Of a stretch of DNA of 6,402 nt, positions 1 through 6,274 are shown piece after piece. Within the stretch, counting starts at the first letter, position 1. Each line of letters begins with the position of its first letter. Both the position numbers and the translations under genes were made by a program. A model generated the notes under the pieces. It saw only the letters and a list, made by a program, of their open reading frames with translations. It was not told the DNA's origin and ran no database searches. This DNA is from Lysobacterales bacterium UBA5700 (GTDB taxonomy: Bacteria > Pseudomonadota > Gammaproteobacteria > Xanthomonadales > Xanthomonadaceae), in assembly GCA_002420085.1 (NCBI GenBank), contig DIHI01000113.1, positions 878 to 7,279 on the forward strand. The letters are read 5' to 3'.

Positions 1-1823
1 CCGTCACCTTCACCAACAAGGCGGCGCGCGAGATGAAGCAGCGGCTGGCCGCTCGGGTCAGGCTTGCCCCCGGCAGCGAGCCGATCGTCTGCACCTTCCA
101 TGCCCTCGGTCTGCGGATTCTCCAGATCGAACATGCGCGCGCCGGACTCAAGCGCGGCTTCTCGATCTTCGACAGCGACGATCAGGCCGGCATCGTCAAG
201 GATCTGCTGGTCGATGGCACGCGCCCAGACGTGGTCGAGGCCAGCCGCCAGGGGATTTCCCGAGTGAAGAATGCCGGTCTCGACCCGGACCAAGCACTGG
301 CCGCCGCCCGGACCGTGGTCGAGCGGGAGATCGCCGAACTGTACCGCCGCTACCAGGCGCGTCTGGCGGCCTTCAATGCCGTCGATTTCGACGATCTGCT
401 GCGGTTGCCGCTGGCCTTGCTGGAGGCCGATGCGGAACTGGCCGCCGGCTGGCGCGAGCGCATCCGCTACCTGCTGGTCGATGAGTGCCAGGACAGCAAT
501 GGCGTGCAATACCGCCTGCTTCGGCAACTGGCCGGCAGCACGGGCAGGTTCACCTGCGTCGGCGACGACGATCAGAGCATCTACGCCTGGCGCGGCGCCG
601 AGCCGGAAAATCTGGAACGCATGGGCGAGGACTATCCCGACCTGAAGATCATCAAACTGGAACAGAACTATCGGTGCTCGGCGCGCATCCTGCGGGTCGC
701 CAATGCCCTGATCGAGCACAACCCGCATGCTCACCCCAAGCGGCTGTGGAGCGATCGTGACGATGGTCCACCGATCCGGGTGCGCGAGTGCGACAACGCC
801 GAGCAGGAGGCCGAGCGGGTCGCGGCGGAGATCGAGCATCGCCGCCGCGAGTGGGAATTGCCGTTCAGCGAGTTCGCCGTGCTGTTTCGCGGCAATCACC
901 AGTCGCGGGTGATCGAGAAGGCGCTCCAGCGCCTGCGCATTCCCTACCACCTGACCGGCGGCACCGCCTTCCTCGATCGGGGCGAGGTCAAGGATGCGCT
1001 GGCCTGGATGCGCGTCCTGGCCAATCCCGACGACGATGCCGCTTTCCTGCGGGCAGTGACCACGCCCAAGCGCGCGGTCGGCGGAACCAGTCTCGCTCGG
1101 CTGGCGGAACTGGCCGGGCAGTCCGGCATGCCGCTCGGCCGGGCCGCCACCTCTCACAGCCTGCTCAAGCAGTTGCCGGCGCGGGCGGCGGCCGGTCTGG
1201 TCGAATTCAACGATATCGTGACCGAACTGCGGGCCGGCCTCGGCCATGGCAGTGCCGCTGATCTGGTCCGCACCCTGATCGAACGCTCCGGCCTGTTGGC
1301 CGATCTGCGCAGCCAGTGCAAGGACGAGGCGAGTTTTCAGCGACGTCGCGAGAATCTGGAGGAATTGGCGGACTGGTTCGACGCCGAGGCTCGGATCGGC
1401 CCTGGCGAACTGGCCGCGCAACTGGCCCTGCTGGCCCATGCTGATCGCGGCGACCCCGGCAACCAGGTTCGGCTGATGAGCCTGCATGCGGCCAAGGGGC
1501 TGGAGTTCGAGTGCGTATTCATCGTCGGTTTCGAGGACGGCGTTCTGCCGCACGAGGCCAGCCTGGAGGAAGGCCGTCTGGAGGAGGAGCGGCGCCTGCT
1601 GTACGTCGGCATCACCCGCGCCAAACGCTATCTGCAACTGTCGTTCAGTCGCGGCGGTCAGCGCCATGGCCAGAGCCGCCGGTTGCAGGCGAGCCGGTTT
1701 CTGGACGAATTGCCGGTTGCGGAACTGCACCGTGACGGCGTCGATCCCGACCGGGATGCCGAGCTGCGCCAGCAGCGGGCACAATCTCACCTTGCCGCGA
1801 TTGCCGAATTGCTCGCCCGGTAA
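1..1823 (+). CDS. rep: ATP-dependent DNA helicase Rep (5' end outside window)
   Basis: Superfamily 1A 3'-5' helicase that unwinds DNA using ATP. Rep is known to help replication forks past bound proteins and to aid restart. The reading frame is open from base 3 (VTFTNKAAREMK, motif Ia), so the Met at 33 is internal. By comparison with E. coli Rep (673 aa) about 52 residues, including Walker A, lie upstream; about 606 are present. Visible motifs: II (DECQD, 480-494), III (GDDDQSIYAWRGA, 561-599), IV (LEQNYR, 657-674), V (LHAAKGLEF, 1482-1508) and VI (EERRLLYVGITRAK, 1584-1625). Rep is favoured over UvrD/PcrA by FRGNHQSRV, NPDDDAAFLR, TPKR and the C-terminal SHLA. The DFDDL block after AFNAV also fits Rep. 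Motif II carries Cys where E. coli has Tyr. It ends with TAA, and no frameshift is seen. Assignment is near certain; promoter and start are not visible. Confidence 0.97.
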   Translation, partial: VTFTNKAAREMKQRLAARVRLAPGSEPIVCTFHALGLRILQIEHARAGLKRGFSIFDSDDQAGIVKDLLVDGTRPDVVEASRQGISRVKNAGLDPDQALAAARTVVEREIAELYRRYQARLAAFNAVDFDDLLRLPLALLEADAELAAGWRERIRYLLVDECQDSNGVQYRLLRQLAGSTGRFTCVGDDDQSIYAWRGAEPENLERMGEDYPDLKIIKLEQNYRCSARILRVANALIEHNPHAHPKRLWSDRDDGPPIRVRECDNAEQEAERVAAEIEHRRREWELPFSEFAVLFRGNHQSRVIEKALQRLRIPYHLTGGTAFLDRGEVKDALAWMRVLANPDDDAAFLRAVTTPKRAVGGTSLARLAELAGQSGMPLGRAATSHSLLKQLPARAAAGLVEFNDIVTELRAGLGHGSAADLVRTLIERSGLLADLRSQCKDEASFQRRRENLEELADWFDAEARIGPGELAAQLALLAHADRGDPGNQVRLMSLHAAKGLEFECVFIVGFEDGVLPHEASLEEGRLEEERRLLYVGITRAKRYLQLSFSRGGQRHGQSRRLQASRFLDELPVAELHRDGVDPDRDAELRQQRAQSHLAAIAELLAR

Positions 1824-1835
1824 TCCGGCACATGG

Positions 1836-1853
1836 CCCGGCGCCCGCGCCGGG
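1836..1853 (+). repeat. GC-rich inverted repeat after rep (possible weak terminator)
   Basis: The sequence CCCGGCGCCCGCGCCGGG is a perfect inverted repeat with 8-base arms (1836-1843 and 1846-1853). As RNA it would form at least 7 G-C pairs around a four-base loop. It starts 12 bases after the rep stop codon. Only two T residues follow, so it lacks the U-tract of a standard intrinsic terminator. It could slow transcription at the end of rep, protect the rep mRNA 3' end, or be an operator for the next gene. The symmetry is seen directly; the function is inference. Confidence 0.4.
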
Positions 1854-1854
1854 T

Positions 1855-1860
1855 TAGACT
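1855..1860 (+). promoter_or_regulatory. Candidate -10 box upstream of the e(P4) gene
   Basis: TAGACT matches the sigma-70 -10 consensus at four of six positions, including the most important first two and the last. A transcript starting 6-8 bases downstream would have a leader of about 22 bases before the ATG at 1890. No good -35 is present: the hexamer at 17-base spacing (1832-1837, ATGGCC) matches TTGACA at only three positions, and the spacer would be the inverted repeat itself. A weak or activator-dependent promoter is possible. Confidence 0.3.
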
Positions 1861-1889
1861 CCGACCTTTCCCACGTGGACTCGAATCCC

Positions 1890-2732
1890 ATGCAATCGAG
1901 AATCATCCTGGTCACGGCCTGCACCCTGCTGCTGGCGGCCTGTGCAAGCACCCCCACGGCACCGGTTGCCGATTCGGCCCCGGCACACGACAACCTCGAT
2001 GCCACCCTCTGGGTCCAGACCAGCGCGGAATACCGCGCGGTCATGATCGGTGCCTACGCCTCGGCCCGCCTCCAACTGGAGGCGGGCCTGGCAGATCCGT
2101 GCTGGGATGCGCTGCCCCGTGGCGAACGCAGCAACGATCCCTGCGATCTGCCGCCGGCCATCATCGCCGATGCCGATGAAACGGCGATCGACAACACCGG
2201 CTTCCAGGCGCAGCGGATCCGCGATGGCCAGGGGTTCGTCTACGGCAACTGGCTGGCCTGGGTCGAGCAGCGCCGCTCGCGGGCATTGCCGGGCGCACTG
2301 GCGTTCTTCCGCTACGCTGCCGGTCGCGGCGTCAGCGTCTACTTCATCACCAATCGCGACGCGCCGCAGGAATTGGCCGCCACCGCCGACAATCTGCGCC
2401 GGCTCGGCTTTCCGATCGCCGAGGACGCCAGCAACCTGCTGCTGCGCGGTGATCCGCGCGCCCCGGCCCGCACCAAGGGTGAGCGTCGGCGCTGGGTCGG
2501 CGAACGGCATCGGGTGCTGCTGATGCTCGGCGACAACCTCGGCGATTTTCTCGATGGCATTGATGGCGATGTCTACGCACGCACGGTGTTGACCGAACAG
2601 AACGGCTTTCGCTGGGGGCGGCAATGGTTCATGCTGCCCAACCCGACCTATGGCAGTTGGGAAGCGGCCGCGATCGCGGACTGCGACGATACTCCGACCG
2701 CCTGCAAGCGGGCCGCGCTGCGCTACGACTGA
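1890..2732 (+). CDS. 5'-nucleotidase / acid phosphatase, lipoprotein e(P4) family
   Basis: HAD-superfamily class C acid phosphatase, expected to hydrolyse nucleoside 5'-monophosphates in the envelope; the Haemophilus member serves NAD/nicotinamide-riboside uptake. The ATG at 1890 (280 aa) is preferred to the in-frame GTG at 1875. It gives a compact signal peptide ending in the lipobox LAAC, with lipidated Cys18, and a weak GTGGA (1875-1879) lies 10 bases upstream. Ala at +2 suggests outer-membrane sorting. Family features in order: WVQTSAEY (41-48); catalytic DADET with nucleophile Asp94 and acid/base Asp96; motif II FITNRD with Thr154; motif III Lys196; GDNLGDF with metal-binding Asp215 and Asp219; and LPNPTYGSWE near the C-terminus. 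All catalytic positions are intact. Mature Cys71/Cys85 and Cys265/Cys272 could form disulfides. A perfect 12-base inverted repeat lies at 2063-2088. The gene follows rep by 66 bases; no functional link to rep is evident. Confidence 0.92.
   Translation: MQSRIILVTACTLLLAACASTPTAPVADSAPAHDNLDATLWVQTSAEYRAVMIGAYASARLQLEAGLADPCWDALPRGERSNDPCDLPPAIIADADETAIDNTGFQAQRIRDGQGFVYGNWLAWVEQRRSRALPGALAFFRYAAGRGVSVYFITNRDAPQELAATADNLRRLGFPIAEDASNLLLRGDPRAPARTKGERRRWVGERHRVLLMLGDNLGDFLDGIDGDVYARTVLTEQNGFRWGRQWFMLPNPTYGSWEAAAIADCDDTPTACKRAALRYD
2063..2088 (+). repeat. Perfect 12-base inverted repeat inside the e(P4) gene
   Basis: The arms GGCCCGCCTCCA (2063-2074) and TGGAGGCGGGCC (2077-2088) are exact reverse complements separated by AC. 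In mRNA this gives about 11 mostly G-C pairs closed by the loop AACT. It lies about 173 bases into the coding region, where it encodes part of an Ala/Leu-rich helix (residues 59-66, ARLQLEAG). No T-tract follows, so it is not a standard terminator. Codon and amino-acid constraints may explain it, but perfect symmetry of this length is uncommon. Confidence 0.85.
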
Positions 2733-2743
2733 TGTCTCACGGC

Positions 2744-2759
2744 CAGGCGTGCATGCCTG
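2744..2759 (+). repeat. Small hairpin in the spacer between e(P4) and the lipoprotein gene
   Basis: CAGGCG (2744-2749) and TGCCTG (2754-2759) can pair as six RNA base pairs, including one G-U, around the loop TGCA. It lies just after the e(P4) stop. The stem is short and has no following T-run, so termination is unlikely to be strong. The rest of the 69-base spacer holds a pyrimidine-rich stretch around 2775-2786 and no promoter I would defend, so read-through from upstream into the lipoprotein gene is plausible. Confidence 0.25.
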
Positions 2760-2801
2760 TCGCCACTGGATCAGCCTCCTTCTTCCACCGCGAACGGACA
2801 G

Positions 2802-3740
2802 ATGAACATGACCACCGATACCCGCAGGCGTGCGCGCCCGAACCCCGGATACGCCGTTGTTTTCGCGGCCGCGATCGCCGCCTTGACCCTGCTGGCTGGC
2901 TGCCAGCGCGAGCCGGAGGCCCTCGCGATCGCCTCCGGCCCCCTGGAAACCGTCCAGCAGTGGTATCGCGCCGCCGATCAGGACAATCTCAGCTTGCTGC
3001 TGACCACCCTGCTGCCACCCGATGCCATGCAGCGGATACGGGACGGCTGGGATGAAGTCCGCAGCAAGTCGGCCGAGGTCGATGCCTCGGATCGCGCCCA
3101 ATTCGTCAGCATGATGGCCACCCTGACCGCCGACGATGCCGAGGCGTTTCTGTATCAGCAACTCGACCCGCATCTGACCCGCATGGAAACCGAACTGGCC
3201 AGCCAGTTGCCGCTGATGGCGGCAATGGGCAGTGGTTTCGCCACTTCGAGCATCCAGGAGAACCCGCAGTTCAGCGAGAACCAGAAGCAGCATGCGACGG
3301 CCTTCATCGGTGCCCTGGCCGGTTGGGTGGTCGGTGCGCCGCTGACCGATCGCGACAAGGCCCGCGCTGCGATCGCCGAAGTGACCACGACCGCTCGAAC
3401 GATGGCGGTCGCTGATCTTGATCAACTGTTCGCACTCGACTTCGATGGGCTGCTGGCCAAACTGTCGCTGTGGTCGGCCTCGGCCAAGACCGTGTTCGCC
3501 TTGTACGGCCTCGATTTCGATGCCAGCCTGAACCAGGCCCGCTTCGAGTTGGTCAGCGAAACCGAAGACAACGCCGTGGTCCGGATCAGCTATCCCCTGG
3601 CCGGCACCGAATTGAGCTACGAGCAGCCCTTGGTGCGCGTCGATGGTCGCTGGTACGGTGCCGACATCCTGCGGGCGCTGGCCGAGCAGGATGGCAGCGA
3701 GCCGCAGCCGGCGATCGGAACCTCGTCCGGCGGCCAGTGA
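2802..3740 (+). CDS. Predicted lipoprotein of unknown function, coupled to plsB
   Basis: I do not recognise the family. It encodes 312 residues from the ATG at 2802. An ATG at 2808 (two codons later) is an equal or better start, since the GGA at 2796-2798 lies 9 bases before it but only 3 before 2802. The N-terminus has a basic stretch (RRRAR, 8-12), a hydrophobic core (17-32) and the lipobox LAGC, with Cys34 as the lipidation site and Gln at +2, so it is probably an outer-membrane lipoprotein. The mature part is largely helical and acidic by eye. Residues 210-215 (FALDFD) and 232-240 (FALYGLDFD) look like a short internal repeat. The C-terminal part (about 247-287, ending VRVDGRWYG) has alternating beta-like character, reminiscent of small NTF2-like domains; that is only a suggestion. 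No catalytic motif is apparent. Its stop codon overlaps the plsB start, so a role in envelope or lipid homeostasis is a guess from context. Confidence 0.87.
   Translation: MNMTTDTRRRARPNPGYAVVFAAAIAALTLLAGCQREPEALAIASGPLETVQQWYRAADQDNLSLLLTTLLPPDAMQRIRDGWDEVRSKSAEVDASDRAQFVSMMATLTADDAEAFLYQQLDPHLTRMETELASQLPLMAAMGSGFATSSIQENPQFSENQKQHATAFIGALAGWVVGAPLTDRDKARAAIAEVTTTARTMAVADLDQLFALDFDGLLAKLSLWSASAKTVFALYGLDFDASLNQARFELVSETEDNAVVRISYPLAGTELSYEQPLVRVDGRWYGADILRALAEQDGSEPQPAIGTSSGGQ
2912..2939 (+). repeat. Perfect 9-base inverted repeat early in the lipoprotein gene
   Basis: The arms GCCGGAGGC (2912-2920) and GCCTCCGGC (2931-2939) are exact reverse complements around a 10-base loop. It lies just after the lipobox Cys codon (2901-2903). 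The loop and right arm overlap one copy of GCGATCGC (2925-2932). Nothing suggests a terminator. With this base composition a repeat of this size could arise by chance. Confidence 0.75.
3729..3740 (+). promoter_or_regulatory. GTGA stop/start overlap and weak ribosome site for plsB
   Basis: The lipoprotein TGA (3738-3740) shares bases with the plsB GTG (3737-3739), a classic 4-base overlap for termination-reinitiation. The only Shine-Dalgarno-like sequence is GGCGG at 3729-3733, three bases before GTG, which is weak and tight. This supports plsB translation depending on ribosomes finishing the lipoprotein gene. Later in-frame starts at GTG 3752 and ATG 3758 exist, but neither has a well-spaced ribosome site. 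Confidence 0.6.
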
Positions 3741-6274
3741 GCGCCCTTGGCGTGGACATGGCCGGTCGCGATCGCGATTCCGGTATCAGCACGGCCCGCC
3801 GCCCGGCGTGGTGGTGGCGCCTGCTCGGATTCCTGCTCGACCCGTGGCTGGCCATCCGCCGCGAGCCGAGCGATCTCGACAGCCTCGGCATCGGCGATCG
3901 TCCGGTCTGCTATGTCATCGAGCGCTACGGCCTGTCGAACCCGCTGATCCTGGCGCGCGCCTGTCGTGAGGCCGGCCTGCCATCACCCCTGCTGGCCTTG
4001 CCGGGCAATCCGCTCGGCCACAAGCGGGCCTATGTCGCGCTGTCGCGGCGGCGCGGCTCGCGCTTCGGCCGGCCGCGCAACCCTCGGCATTCCGGCAGCC
4101 TGGCTCGACTGCTGAGCCACCAGCGCGAGAATCCCTCCGGCAGTGTCGTGCTGGTGCCGGTCTCGATCTTCGTCGGACGGGCGCCGGATCGGCAGTCGGG
4201 CTGGTTCCGGGTGCTGTTCTCGGAAAACTGGGCCCTGGTCGGCCGATTCCGCCGGTTGCTGGCGATCCTGCTCAATGGCCGCGCCACGATCGTCACGTTC
4301 TCGCCGCCGGTGGCGGTCGCTGATGTGGTCGCCGAGCGGCTCGACCCCGAGCGCGAAGTGCGCAAGGTCTCGCGTGTGCTGCGCGGTCATTTCCGGCGGG
4401 TGCGGGAAGCGGTGATCGGGCCGGATCTGTCGCACCGCCGCCTGCTGGTCGATCGCGTGCTCGACAGCGAACCGGTCCGCAAGGCGATCGCCGATCAGGC
4501 GCGCAAGGAGGGTCGCAAGAAGTCCGAAGTCTGGCGCCGTGCCCACGGCTATGCCTGGGAGATCGCCGCAGACTATTCGCATCCGGTGGTGCGCTCGCTG
4601 TCGTTTCTGCTGACCGGTTTCTGGAACCGCATCTACAACGGCATCACGGTTCGGCATCTGGACGGCCTCAAGGCGATCGCGCCCGGCAACGAGGTGGTCT
4701 ACGTGCCCTGCCATCGCAGCCACATCGACTACCTGGTGCTCAGTTACCTGCTCTACCAGCACAACATCGTGCCGCCACACATCGCCGCCGGGGTCAACCT
4801 CAACCTGCCCGGCATCGGTCCATTGCTGCGTCGCGGTGGCGCCTTCTTCCTGCGCCGCAGCTTCAAGGCCAATGCCCTGTATTCGGCCGTATTCGGCGCC
4901 TATGTCGCGGAACTGATCGCCGAAGGCTTCTCGCTGGAATACTTCATCGAAGGCGGGCGCTCGCGCACTGGACGCCTGCTGGCGCCCAAGGGCGGCATGC
5001 TGGCGATGACCGTGCGTGCCTTCCTGCGCCGACCGCGTCGGCCCGTGCTGTTCCAGCCGGTCTACATCGGCTATGAACGAATGGTCGAGGGTCGCAGCTA
5101 CCTCGACGAACTGTCCGGCCGGCCGAAACAGGGCGAATCGGTGTGGGGACTGATCAGGGGCATTCCCGCGATTCTTCGCGAGCGCTATGGCGAAGTTTCG
5201 GTCAGTTTCGGCGAACCGGTCTCGCTCGAAACGGTGCTCGACGTGCATGCCCCGGACTGGCGCCAGCGTCCGGTCGAGGACGACAGCCGTCCCGAATGGC
5301 TGGCGCGGGTGGTCGATGATCTGGCCGAGCGCATCCTGATCAACATCAATGGCGCTGCCCAGGTCAACCCGATCAACCTGCTGTCGCTGAGCCTGCTGGC
5401 CACCCCCAAGCAGGCGATGGCCGAACACGATCTGATCGCCCTGCTCGGGCTGTACCAGCGCATGCTGGCGGCCCTGCCGACCAGCGAGCGGGTCGGCACC
5501 ACCGACCTGCAACCGCGCGCGATGATCGCCTATGGCGAGCGGCTCGGCCTGCTGACCCGGATTGCCCACCCGCTCGGCGACGTGCTTGCCTTCCAGGGCG
5601 AAACCGCCATTCTGCAAAGCTATTACCGCAACAACGTCCTGCATCTGTTCGTCGCTCCGGCCTGGGTCGCCTGCTGCTTCCTCAACAATCGGCGGATGAG
5701 CCGCAGCGGCGTGGTGCGTCTGGGTCGGCTGATGTTTCCGTTCATCCGGGCCGAGTTGTTCCTGCCCTGGGAAGAGGATGGTTTCGTCGATCAACTGCAC
5801 CGCGCCATCGATCTGCTGGTGGCCGAGGGCCTGCTCGAATTCGACGCCGACAGTGGCTTCCTGTGTCGCGGTCCGGGCCAGACCGACGCCGTGTTCCAGT
5901 TGCGCGCCATCGCCCACAGTCTTCAGCAGGCGTTCGAGCGTTACTACATCGCCATCGCCATCCTGGTCAAGAACGGCCCTGGCAGCCTGACCACGGGCGA
6001 GTTGGAGAACCTCTGCCATCTCACCGCCCAGCGCCTGAGCCTGTTGTATGCCCCGGCCGCGCCGGAGTTCTTCGATCGGACCCTGTTCCGGGGGTTCATC
6101 CAGAAGCTGCGCGAACTTGGCATCACCCGGATCGACGGCAATGGCAAGCTCGATTTCGAGGAACGCCTGGCCGACTGGGCCAAGGACGCCCGTGTCATCC
6201 TCGGTCGCGAACTGCGGCACACGGTGATGAAGCTGTCGTCGGAATCGAAGACCGATCAGGGCGCGGGCGCATAG
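3737..6274 (+). CDS. plsB: Glycerol-3-phosphate 1-O-acyltransferase PlsB
   Basis: Transfers an acyl group from acyl-ACP or acyl-CoA to position 1 of sn-glycerol-3-phosphate, giving lysophosphatidic acid, the first committed step of phospholipid synthesis at the inner membrane. From the GTG at 3737 it is 845 aa (E. coli PlsB 807). Acyltransferase blocks are intact: I, HRSHID with catalytic His326 and Asp331; II, GGAFFLRR (367-374); III, FIEGGRSRTGR with Glu405, Gly406 and Arg408 (403-413); IV, FQPVYIGYE with Pro441. E. coli-type features continue on both sides: VPVSIFVGRAP and FWNRIYNGI before the catalytic domain, and YYRNN, AELFLPWEEDG and APEFFDRTLFRGF after it. An aromatic and basic N-terminal patch (RRPAWWWRLLGFLLDPWL, 21-38) resembles the membrane-associating start of the E. 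coli enzyme. The open frame continues upstream to 3470, but that part lies over the lipoprotein gene and does not resemble PlsB. Starts at 3752 or 3758 would give 840 or 838 aa. Confidence 0.97.
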   Translation: MSALGVDMAGRDRDSGISTARRPAWWWRLLGFLLDPWLAIRREPSDLDSLGIGDRPVCYVIERYGLSNPLILARACREAGLPSPLLALPGNPLGHKRAYVALSRRRGSRFGRPRNPRHSGSLARLLSHQRENPSGSVVLVPVSIFVGRAPDRQSGWFRVLFSENWALVGRFRRLLAILLNGRATIVTFSPPVAVADVVAERLDPEREVRKVSRVLRGHFRRVREAVIGPDLSHRRLLVDRVLDSEPVRKAIADQARKEGRKKSEVWRRAHGYAWEIAADYSHPVVRSLSFLLTGFWNRIYNGITVRHLDGLKAIAPGNEVVYVPCHRSHIDYLVLSYLLYQHNIVPPHIAAGVNLNLPGIGPLLRRGGAFFLRRSFKANALYSAVFGAYVAELIAEGFSLEYFIEGGRSRTGRLLAPKGGMLAMTVRAFLRRPRRPVLFQPVYIGYERMVEGRSYLDELSGRPKQGESVWGLIRGIPAILRERYGEVSVSFGEPVSLETVLDVHAPDWRQRPVEDDSRPEWLARVVDDLAERILININGAAQVNPINLLSLSLLATPKQAMAEHDLIALLGLYQRMLAALPTSERVGTTDLQPRAMIAYGERLGLLTRIAHPLGDVLAFQGETAILQSYYRNNVLHLFVAPAWVACCFLNNRRMSRSGVVRLGRLMFPFIRAELFLPWEEDGFVDQLHRAIDLLVAEGLLEFDADSGFLCRGPGQTDAVFQLRAIAHSLQQAFERYYIAIAILVKNGPGSLTTGELENLCHLTAQRLSLLYAPAAPEFFDRTLFRGFIQKLRELGITRIDGNGKLDFEERLADWAKDARVILGRELRHTVMKLSSESKTDQGAGA

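Larger units (their letters stand above)
2670..4680. repeat. Cluster of seven copies of the palindrome GCGATCGC
   Basis: Exact GCGATCGC octamers begin at 2670, 2871, 2925, 3369, 3768, 4484 and 4673. I found none in rep (1-1823) or after 4680. Six copies sit in the same coding phase and encode Ala-Ile-Ala (GCG ATC GCx); the copy at 3768 encodes Arg-Asp-Arg. The core CGATCG also occurs elsewhere, including in rep. The octamer is the same as cyanobacterial HIP1, but nothing else here suggests a cyanobacterium. Codon preference accounts for at least part of the enrichment. Confidence 0.6.

Noticed and set aside
33..35. ATG at 33 as the true start of the helicase
   Set aside because: The frame is open back to the window edge and the upstream codons encode the conserved VTFTNKAARE of motif Ia, so the gene starts outside the window.
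1124..1133. 10-base palindrome CGGCATGCCG within rep
   Set aside because: Palindromes this short are expected by chance in GC-rich coding DNA, and nothing around it suggests a site.
1875..1889. GTG at 1875 as the start of the e(P4) gene
   Set aside because: It adds five polar residues (starting MDSNP) before the signal peptide and overlaps the only Shine-Dalgarno-like sequence; the ATG at 1890 fits a lipoprotein signal better.
2732..3055. Small open frame starting at an ATG that overlaps the e(P4) stop (TGATG)
   Set aside because: The overlap looks like coupling, but the 108-codon frame runs through the lipoprotein gene in a different phase and encodes an Arg/Pro-rich sequence without motifs.
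3073..3090. 6-base-arm inverted repeat CCGAGG/CCTCGG in the lipoprotein gene
   Set aside because: The arms are short, and many such repeats are expected in a window of this composition.
1854..3425. A 523-codon open frame on the - strand opposite the e(P4) and lipoprotein genes
   Set aside because: It spans two genes on the other strand, is Gly/Arg/Gln-rich without motifs, and is best explained as an antisense shadow of GC-rich codon use.
3470..3736. Extension of plsB upstream to give a 934-residue protein
   Set aside because: The added 89 residues overlap the lipoprotein gene in another frame, are Arg-rich and do not resemble PlsB; the GTG at 3737 gives a normal family length.
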